A DNA stretch of 11,526 nt from JBLHGU01 sp047615875 (GTDB lineage Bacteria; Pseudomonadota; Gammaproteobacteria; Arenicellales; CAJQKF01): assembly GCA_047615875.1 (NCBI GenBank), contig JBLHGU010000153.1, positions 1-11,526 on the forward strand, written 5' to 3'. The translations under genes and the position numbers were made by a program. Below, one piece after another: positions 6,505-11,526 of the stretch (its first letter is position 1; every line of letters begins with the position of its first letter). Below the pieces are notes generated by a model. The model was not told the DNA's origin. It did no database searches and saw only the letters and a program-made list of their open reading frames with translations.

Positions 6505-6596
6505 AATAGGCTGGTAAACCGACACGTCGAATCTCTGGGGGCCTTGCTGGTTATGCGTTGCAGTTTCGTTGCTACACTTTCTTCATTGCTGAGCAT
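6450..6596 (-). pseudogene. Group II intron reverse transcriptase/maturase, N-terminal fragment
   Basis: Starting at ATG 6596, about 49 residues resemble the N-terminus of LtrA-type intron proteins. They read ATKLQRITSKAPRDSTCRF, then TSLFHLMNRELLWGCFWQLK, equivalent to the usual RFTSLxHLxxxELLxxCFxxLK. The motif normally continues with a glycine/aspartate segment leading to the RT fingers (xxxGxDGVT), but here similarity stops at LKDS. The frame stays open to 6306 only because it reads antisense through the primase relic. All catalytic RT motifs are absent. Confidence 0.7.
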
Positions 6597-7079
6597 GAAA
6601 TGTATGTCTCCACAACACGGTTACTATTGCAATGGCCTTTTCTCTTCCGGCATTACCCGGCCTCAACGGTACTACGCCATTGTCCGACTCCCTGTAACGT
6701 ATCGGTGGTTCTTGCTTTATTATCGCTTGTTCCACCTAACTCACAGTCATTGTAAGAAGCTACAGGGTCTCCCGGGTTACCGCTTACTCTCAGTTTTCAA
6801 CATGCCATCGTCTCCGACCCCGGGGAAGCAATGCAGCACTTGCCAAGTCGCACTGCATTATGTCGGCTTCCACGTGTTCAACCGTGTCGCCCTTCCCATT
6901 CATGAATCCTATCGAGGCTCAATCCGTTCAGCTTACGCTTACGGCCTGTTGATTTGATTACGCTGCGTTTAACCTTTGGGATTACTCCCGCCGGCCCAGC
7001 GATCTCTACCCGGTGGCTGGCCGGCCTTGCCGGGGTGGGACATCCTCCCACTAGAATAAACGACCTTGCCCGGCCGCAC
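6450..7079 (-). mobile_element. Group II intron, 5' part only (ribozyme RNA and start of its RT gene)
   Basis: On the minus strand a GTGCG at 7079-7075 matches the group II intron 5' consensus GUGYG. About 480 bases of GC-rich, structured, non-coding sequence follow, with phrases I recognise from bacterial group II introns, such as AACCCGGGAGACCCTGTAGC and a GGAGTCGG...GGCGTAGTACCG stretch. The reverse transcriptase N-terminus then begins at 6596. The intron is cut off at about 6450, where the primase relic begins. The rest of the RT and domains V and VI are missing, so it cannot splice or move by itself. The exact break is uncertain by about 15 bases. Confidence 0.75.
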
Positions 7080-7199
7080 TGAACACCCATTCTGGCAGAA
7101 ACACCAAAGTGTTCACCATCAGATCAGAATACCCGTTCACGATCGACCAGAATGACTGTTCACTTTGCGCCAGAATCGGCGTTCAGGTTCGTCCAGAAT
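7080..7199. repeat. Array of CAGAAT/GTTCA repeats, 23-24 bp period, with one inverted copy
   Basis: GTTCA occurs on the plus strand at 7111, 7135, 7158 and 7181 (spacings 24, 23, 23). CAGAAT occurs at 7125, 7148, 7171 and 7194 (all 23 apart). CAGAAT is always followed by four bases and GTTCA. One inverted copy (minus strand 7094-7080, same four-base gap) directly abuts the intron 5' end. Spacers differ, and the units are short and imperfect, unlike CRISPR. Multiple transposase-binding repeats at an insertion-sequence end (as in IS21-like ends) or replication/partition iterons are the likely explanations. Confidence 0.75.
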
Positions 7200-7231
7200 A
7201 TGCAGCAGTCTCTTCTTGGTAGATTGGGTCG

Positions 7232-7915
7232 ATGAATACGTATAAACGACATCGATTTCCACCTGATATCATCGGCTATGCAGTTTGGCTGTATCATTGA
7301 TTCAATCTGGGCCACCGAGATATCGAAGATCTTTTCGCTGAGCGAGGCATCACAGTCAGTTGCGAAGTGATACGCCTTTGGTGCATCAAGTTTGGAACGA
7401 TATACGCCAGACGATTGAAACGAAAGTATCAGGGCTATGGCGATACTTTCTACTTCAATGAAGTCTTCGTGAAAATCAACGGTGCGCAACACTATCTTTG
7501 GCGAACCGTCGATCAGGATGGCGAAGTGGTTGATGACTATCTACAGTCGGAGCGAGATGGAATTACTGCTAAACGACTTTTTAAGCGCTTGCTCAGTTTA
7601 CATGGCGGTGAGCTGAGGAAGATCGTGACCGATAAACTGCGCAGCTATGATGTGGCTCATCGGGAACTGATTCCTGATTTCATCCATGATACATCACAGT
7701 ATGAGAAGAATCAGGCAGAATGTTCACACCAGCCGACTCAGGTACGAGAACGCGGAATGCGGAAACCTAAAACGCCAAAACAAGTTCAAAGATTCCTGGG
7801 GGTTCATGCTGCCGTTTACAATTTGTTTAATATAGGGAGGCACCTGGTTAAGGCTGAGCACTATAGAAATCTCAGAATCAGTGCGTTCAATGATTGGCGT
7901 AGTGTCGTTGCATGA
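7232..7915 (+). pseudogene. IS6-family transposase with internal stop and altered catalytic Asp
   Basis: From ATG 7232 the frame reads KRHRFPPDIIGYAVWLYH, then TGA at 7298-7300, and then in the same frame FNLGHRDIEDLFAERGI to the end, 227 positions in all. Relatives have Arg at the stop (YHRFNLxHRD), so CGA to TGA fits. The DDE domain is recognisable: FYFNEVFVKINGAQHYLWR, VTDKLRSY and QAECSHQPT. The first catalytic residue, normally Asp in FxDExF, is Asn here. The second Asp and the Glu are retained. I could not find matching terminal inverted repeats; the left side runs into the repeat array at about 7200 and the right side ends near 7950. The element is very probably inactive. Confidence 0.88.
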
Positions 7916-8012
7916 TTTGTAGAAGTTGATTTTTCTGACTTTAAGAATTTAGCTTGTCACTACCAAATCTGTCCCCATTTCTATTTCTCTGCAAAGCAAT
8001 TATCAGAGAAAA

Positions 8013-8075
8013 TGGATAAACATCTTGCTAATTGGATATAAATGGATATCATTGGATAAAACATAATATCCATTT
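8013..8075. promoter_or_regulatory. Phased TGGATA repeats upstream of the Fic gene, candidate operator
   Basis: TGGATA occurs at 8013, 8033, 8043 and 8053, with spacings of 20, 10 and 10 bases, that is, on one face of the helix. An inverted copy lies at 8067-8072. The 8040-8049 site and 8066-8075 form a perfect 10-bp inverted repeat (AAATGGATAT and its complement). All lie just before the Fic ATG at 8080. The Fic protein has a C-terminal winged helix, so autoregulation through these sites is a reasonable inference. A further TGGATA lies after the gene at 9161. Confidence 0.6.
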
Positions 8076-8079
8076 GGCT

Positions 8080-9123
8080 ATGCTAGACCTTAGTACACTT
8101 ACTATTACCCCACATCTATTAAAGCTAATCGCTGAGATTGATGAGTTTAAGGGCGCTTGGCGGCTATTGCAGAATCAAGACCCAGAGCGGTTGGAATCGT
8201 TGCGGCATGTGGCGACCATCGAAAGTATTGGTTCATCGACCCGAATTGAAGGTTCTAAGCTTAGTGACAAGGACATCGAAATATTATTGGGCAATGTAGG
8301 CAAGCAGTCTTTTGCTACGCGCGATCAGCAAGAAGTCGCCGGATATGCTGAAGCAATGGATATGGTGATTGCCAATTACAATGATATTCCACTGACAGAA
8401 AATTATATCAAGCAACTGCATTCAGCTTTACTCCGTCACTCGAATAAAGATGAGCGACATCGAGGGGAGTATAAGAAACACACCAACCATGTCGAAGCTT
8501 TCGATGCAGGCGGAAAAAGTATGGGTGTGATCTTCGAGACGACCTCTCCATTCGATACTCCTGGTCAAATGCAGGACTTAGTGCGCTGGACTCAAACAAA
8601 TTTGGAGGATAAAAGCCAACATCCATTGGTGGCAATTGGTATCTTCAATGTGGTATTTCTGGCGATTCACCCGTTTCAGGATGGGAATGGTCGACTGTCA
8701 CGAGTATTAACCACGCTCTTGCTGCTGAAATCAGGCTATCGCTATATCCCTTACTCCTCGTTAGAAAGCATCATTGAGCGAAATAAGGATGCGTATTATC
8801 TCGCTCTTCAACGAACGCAGAAAACGCTTAAAGGCCATCCTGATTGGCTGCCCTGGCTCATCTTCTTTGTGGATGCGCTTAAACGTCAAAAAGATCATCT
8901 TGACGAAAAGTTGGCCCAGGAAAATCCTTATGCCAACTTGCTTCGTGAAAACGAGCAGATTATGCACTATGTCGATCAGCATCAGCGTATTACCACGAAA
9001 GAAGCTGAACAAGTTACCGGAGCACTTCGCCCTACAGTAAAGAATCGTTTGTCCTCGCTGGTATCTTCTGGGTTTCTCAAACGCCACGGAAAAGGCCGGG
9101 GCAGTTGGTATGGGAAAGCTTAA
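8080..9123 (+). CDS. Fic family AMP transferase, class II, with C-terminal winged helix
   Basis: The 347-residue product has the N-terminal Fic_N region (1-100) with the inhibitory helix SSTRIEG (Ser53xxxGlu57-Gly58), which places it in class II. The Fic core carries the catalytic HPFQDGNGR at 197-205, with His197 as the base and Asp/Asn/Arg for nucleotide phosphate and metal binding. A C-terminal winged helix follows at about 290-347 (RITTKEAEQVTGALRPTVKN). Such proteins transfer AMP from ATP to protein hydroxyls and are restrained by the Glu57 helix; the target is unknown. I chose ATG 8080. The frame extends to a TTG at 8032, but that segment holds the phased repeats and resembles control DNA. 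No strong ribosome site is seen. It is the only large intact gene between 4100 and 9900. Confidence 0.92.
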   Translation: MLDLSTLTITPHLLKLIAEIDEFKGAWRLLQNQDPERLESLRHVATIESIGSSTRIEGSKLSDKDIEILLGNVGKQSFATRDQQEVAGYAEAMDMVIANYNDIPLTENYIKQLHSALLRHSNKDERHRGEYKKHTNHVEAFDAGGKSMGVIFETTSPFDTPGQMQDLVRWTQTNLEDKSQHPLVAIGIFNVVFLAIHPFQDGNGRLSRVLTTLLLLKSGYRYIPYSSLESIIERNKDAYYLALQRTQKTLKGHPDWLPWLIFFVDALKRQKDHLDEKLAQENPYANLLRENEQIMHYVDQHQRITTKEAEQVTGALRPTVKNRLSSLVSSGFLKRHGKGRGSWYGKA

Positions 9124-9322
9124 TACGAAAATCGGGGCAGTTTCATATTCCAATATTTTTTGGATAAAGAAAAGGTATGAGAGTCGGATCAGCCTCGATA
9201 AGGACAGAGTGTGGGGGTTTTGTGTGAATCAGTACTGCATCGTTATGCACTGTTAGGCAAATACGGCAACGGACTACTCGGTAAGTTATTGAAATATATA
9301 ACAATATAAAGTACTACCTCGT
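9124..9322. other. Non-coding stretch between Fic gene and tRNA fragment
   Basis: No gene is seen here. A TGGATA hexamer like those upstream of the Fic gene occurs at 9161-9166. No 5' tRNA half (acceptor arm complementary to CGGGCCC, D-arm) is present upstream of the tRNA-like 3' end. Confidence 0.5.
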
Positions 9323-9368
9323 ACTCATAATCCACTGGTCGTAGGTTCAAGTCCTATCGGGCCCACCA
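9323..9368 (+). other. 3' half of a tRNA gene (tRNA-Ile CAT-like): attachment-site scar
   Basis: The segment contains an anticodon loop CTCATAA, then TCCAC, variable loop, T-arm stem GTAGG (9341-9345), loop TTCAAGT, stem CCTAT (9353-9357), acceptor strand CGGGCCC, discriminator A and CCA (9366-9368). It closely resembles the 3' end of tRNA-Ile with anticodon CAT. The upstream anticodon strand does not pair (GTGGA expected), and no GGGCCCG acceptor strand precedes it. So the homology begins within the anticodon arm, the usual crossover zone of tRNA-directed integrases. The orientation places the integrated element on the left and native flank on the right. Confidence 0.75.
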
Positions 9369-9521
9369 CATTTTACGCAAGACTCAAATTCAAATAATTC
9401 GGAAATTTATGTCAAGATAGAAGCTATCCTAAAGTAGACTTAGACTAGACAGTCAACTCATAATTATTCGGGTCCTGGCAAGAACATTGAGTTGTATTCA
9501 ATAAGGTTAGCCCATCCGAGC

Positions 9522-9878
9522 CTACCCGGCCAGGTAGTTGGCGAGTTTATCGAAGCCACGATTGGTTGCAATCCGTTTAGTAATGTTGTCGCTTGGCCTT
9601 ACGTCCACGCCCTGCTGATCAAACCATCGTATTAACCCCAGAGAACCTTGTTCCGTAGCCTTGACCGCAACCGGGTCAAAATAAGGTTTCTCCATATCAA
9701 GGATGGTGTGTTGAGTGGCTGAAAACTATTCCCGGTTAGCAATGGCAGATTTTAGTAGTAAACAAGTATTTTCACTCTCATTGATGGTATCAATTCGCTG
9801 TTTTTCCCTAAGCTGTTTCCGGACTAGCCCTGACGGAGCTAGGTTTCGACAAAAGCATCGAATCCAGCAGTCCAAGAT
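9522..9878 (-). pseudogene. Unrecognised gene remnant with an in-frame amber codon
   Basis: A minus-strand frame of 119 codons runs from after a TAA at 9879-9881 to TAG at 9522. It is interrupted once by TAG at 9726-9728. The first part includes LVRKQLREKQRIDTINESE and LLLKSAIANRE. After the amber comes FSATQHTILDMEKPYFDPVA, then GLIRWFDQQGVDVRPSDNIT and GFDKLANYLAG. The second part alone could start at ATG 9695 (57 residues). Composition is protein-like on both sides of the TAG. I do not recognise a family. It lies just past the tRNA scar, so it is probably chromosomal or part of an older insertion. Confidence 0.4.
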
Positions 9879-9969
9879 TTACGACATAATTTACGTTATC
9901 AGCATTTGACATCAAGTCATCCAGCCAAGGCTTCAGAACATGTCTGGTGGTGTAGCACTAGTCCTTCTA

Positions 9970-10383
9970 CTACCGGCAATGGCAATACATGTACATATCT
10001 TTGCTTGAAAAAGATATGTAGTGATAGTTTTTCCGTCGCTGATATGTCTCCCAATCGCCGGGAACCAATGACGCTCCGTATCCGTTATAGGTAATAAACC
10101 AGAATACACCATCGCTATGTCCCGGATACGCTGGAATGAGAAATTCCTCTGAGCCGAAGTCCACTTCCTCGATGTATTCCACATTTGGGTCAAGCCAGTT
10201 CAAAATTTGGTCGATGGTCGTGATTTTGAAATGAGGATCGGTACTAATCTGGCCATCATACCGTTTAACGTGATACATATCGTAGACCTCACTCAGCAGT
10301 CCGATGCAAGGCATTGGCTTGTACCACATTGAATTCGAAGCGGTTCGGTCGAGACTGTGTACATCAGCCGATGATTGCCCCAT
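9970..10383 (-). CDS. Hypothetical protein, 137 residues
   Basis: The frame starts at ATG 10383 and is rich in Tyr, Trp and Asp. The central part (HFKITTIDQILNWLDPNVEY, then IEEVDFGSEEFLIPAYPGHS and GVFWFITYNGYGASLVPGDW) reads as a genuine folded domain. The last ~20 residues (YISFSSKDMYMYCHCR) look less protein-like and may be out-of-frame sequence after a frameshift. No signal peptide or membrane segment is evident. I do not recognise the family. The start lies ten bases after the end of the IS91-type relic, and the ribosome site is weak. Confidence 0.45.
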   Translation of the reverse strand: MGQSSADVHSLDRTASNSMWYKPMPCIGLLSEVYDMYHVKRYDGQISTDPHFKITTIDQILNWLDPNVEYIEEVDFGSEEFLIPAYPGHSDGVFWFITYNGYGASLVPGDWETYQRRKNYHYISFSSKDMYMYCHCR

Positions 10384-10392
10384 ATTTTTTAC

Positions 10393-10716
10393 TCAGGGTT
10401 CTCGTAAATAGTTGACTGAAATTGACTCATATTTTGTATTATCGTAGAGCAATTTACTCAAATTTGTCTTGATAGGGTGGAGGGCAGGAAGCCCGGAATA
10501 AAAATCACATGTGTGGTGCAGTTTCGATAGGGGGGTGTTCAATTGGTAACGAATGTTGCCACCTGAGGTGAGCGACAGCCGCTTTTCCGATACCTCTGGC
10601 TGATTAATATATCGACACAGCCGTTCCAGCTTCTTACGTTCATTGGCCCTCACCGCCACACCTGCATGCAGAGAGAACCCCGCCACCCTACCTGCCCCGC
10701 TATCAATTAGCTCAGG
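10393..10716 (-). pseudogene. IS91-type (Y2) transposase, C-terminal relic
   Basis: The frame contains VAGFSLHAGVAVRANERKKL, then ERLCRYINQPEVSEKRLSL and NIRYQLNTP, a conserved C-terminal part of IS91-like transposases (usual form AGFSLHAGV...LERLCRYI.RP..SEKRLSL). After this the expected PYRxGTTHVIF appears in another frame (YRNCTTHVIF), which one extra C in the run of six (plus-strand G-run 10530-10535) would explain. A later FYSGLPALHPIKTNLSKL returns to the first frame and resembles the usual LAALVPKPRxNLTR segment. The N-terminal catalytic domain is absent; a TGA stands at 10717-10719. These transposases act by a rolling-circle-like mechanism, but this copy is dead. Confidence 0.8.
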
Positions 10717-10800
10717 TCAGCAGAAGTTTGTAAAGTGAACACCTTACGCCCCGCCTGGAGCCAATGGCAATACGATAAATGATGGAATGTCCCAGATTAT

Positions 10801-11526
10801 CTAAATCTGCATCAGTTGCTGCAAAACTTTATCTTCTGTATTTTGTATCTGGCCTGGATTATTGCTAGCCACGGTGTTTTGAAGGGATTTTAGCTGTTTG
10901 ACTATAATGTCATAGTTTTTATTGTGTAGTTTAGTTTCAGTCTGACTTACTGATATTTTTGTTTGCGCGGCATGCCCTCTCTGAAAAAGAGTCTCCAATA
11001 AGAAAGTATGTCTAGCCACAATAAGTTTTAATGTGTTTGCATCCAAGCACAGGTATTGCTCACCTCTTAACTGCCCCAACAAATTGCGCCCATATTTTTT
11101 TGTGGTACTCCAACTAATACCGATTGCTGCTCCAAGCGCGGTAGCGGCTCCAAGGCTAATGCCCGCCAATACTAAGTCTACCCCTGCGCCTACAGCAGCC
11201 CCTTTTGCGGCAGCTGAAACTGTGTTTATACCAAAATTCTTTAGCGTCTCTGGTGCAAATAAGTCGCTATTCCATTGATTATTAGTAACAGGCAAGTTAA
11301 TTAAGCTTATATCATTTTCTGAAAACTGCATTAGCTCAAGCAAATGTTTTAAGCAAGCACGCTCTTTGAGTCGAATTTTATTTTGCAAAGTTTCACTGGC
11401 AGTTTGTACTGATTCGCCTTTTTTGACAGTAACAACAGTACGAGCTACTTGCACTAAACTTATTGCGGTAACTTTATAGCACGCGTTTTTTAAGGTTCGC
11501 CATTGTAATGTGCGTTCGTTAATTAA
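10801..11526 (-). CDS. C-terminal part of a DUF3482-type GTPase, 5' end beyond the window
   Basis: The minus-strand frame is open from the right edge to TAG at 10801, 241 codons. An internal GTG at 11454 is not a needed start because NERTLQWRTLKNACYKV continues in frame upstream. The sequence has an acidic/basic helical part (LKERACLKHLLELM), then WNSDLFAPETLKNFGI. A Gly/Ala-rich hydrophobic hairpin (about AAKGAAVGAGVDLVLAGISL, then GAATALGAAIG) and a terminal helical region follow. This layout matches DUF3482, found C-terminal to a small GTPase domain; that domain would lie to the right. The biological role is not well defined. It is probably a chromosomal gene flanking the inserted element. 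No frame damage is seen. Confidence 0.65.
   Translation of the reverse strand, partial: LINERTLQWRTLKNACYKVTAISLVQVARTVVTVKKGESVQTASETLQNKIRLKERACLKHLLELMQFSENDISLINLPVTNNQWNSDLFAPETLKNFGINTVSAAAKGAAVGAGVDLVLAGISLGAATALGAAIGISWSTTKKYGRNLLGQLRGEQYLCLDANTLKLIVARHTFLLETLFQRGHAAQTKISVSQTETKLHNKNYDIIVKQLKSLQNTVASNNPGQIQNTEDKVLQQLMQI

Noticed and set aside
6544..6957. 137-codon plus-strand frame
   Set aside because: It is antisense to the group II intron RNA and RT start; the amino-acid sequence is of the kind produced by structured RNA read backwards.
6878..7090. 70-codon minus-strand frame through the intron 5' region
   Set aside because: It overlaps the intron ribozyme core and is not expected to be translated.
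7080..7199. CRISPR array
   Set aside because: The 23-bp period is too short, only 5-6-base boxes are conserved, one unit is inverted and no cas gene is present.
8001..8010. TTTCTCTG/CAGAGAAA inverted repeat around 7983-8011 as a terminator
   Set aside because: The eight-base arms have a 12-base loop, and no T-run follows on either strand.
9250..9368. Complete tRNA gene
   Set aside because: No acceptor 5' strand complementary to CGGGCCC, no D-arm and no pairing anticodon 5' strand is found upstream.
9715..9909. 64-codon plus-strand frame
   Set aside because: It has no ribosome site or motif and is antisense to the amber-interrupted frame at 9522-9878.
10725..10760. TGTTCACTTT on the minus strand as another unit of the 7080-7199 array
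   Set aside because: Only one box is present and no CAGAAT lies at the expected four-base gap; a chance match is sufficient.
458..11526. Reassignment of TAG to an amino acid
   Set aside because: Two apparently intact genes (DUF411 and the DUF3482-type gene) end at TAG in sensible places, and other broken genes carry TGA or TAA or frameshifts, so ordinary decay is simpler.

Overview
The window looks like a decaying integrated mobile element from a gammaproteobacterium, followed on the right by its chromosomal flank. The taxon is inferred from the gene families and from a tRNA-Ile(CAT)-like 3' end; I cannot name a genus. Many reading frames are broken by single-base frameshifts or in-frame stops, while the relics stay clearly readable.

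Positions 1-4033, all on the minus strand: a periplasmic thiol/copper-redox cluster transcribed leftwards. In order it encodes a secreted Cys-rich protein, a c-type cytochrome with an in-frame amber codon, a truncated SCO/redoxin-like protein, a TlpA-like thioredoxin, a DsbA-like thioredoxin, a DUF411 copper-associated protein, and a partial MFS transporter. Their common theme is handling of thiols, haem and probably copper outside the cytoplasm. That joint role is inferred from families and neighbourhood.

Positions 4034-4762: the upstream region of this cluster, then two very small reading frames, each followed by a terminator-like hairpin. Positions 4763-6504: relics of an integrative/conjugative element core. 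These are a frameshifted replication-relaxation family gene (+), a small frameshifted accessory gene (-) that converges on it at a bidirectional terminator, and a frameshifted primase-like zinc-finger gene (+) that lacks its 3' part.

Positions about 6450-7950: nested mobile DNA. The primase relic is cut off by the 5' part of a group II intron (ribozyme RNA plus the reverse transcriptase N-terminus) on the opposite strand. The intron 5' end lies in a CAGAAT-N4-GTTCA motif, and an array of the same motif follows. Next comes an IS6-family transposase with an internal stop and a substituted catalytic Asp.

Positions 8000-9123: an intact class II Fic protein with a C-terminal winged helix, preceded by helically phased TGGATA repeats that resemble an operator. 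Positions 9323-9368: the 3' half of a tRNA gene with no 5' half, best read as the distal attachment-site scar of the element. Its orientation puts the element on the left and the chromosome on the right.

Positions 9369-11526: the flank. It holds two unrecognised minus-strand frames, one with an internal amber, then the C-terminal relic of an IS91-type transposase, and the C-terminal part of a DUF3482-type GTPase that runs off the right edge.

I see no clear new defence or CRISPR system. The most intact uncommon items are the Fic locus with its phased repeats and the thiol/copper cluster.
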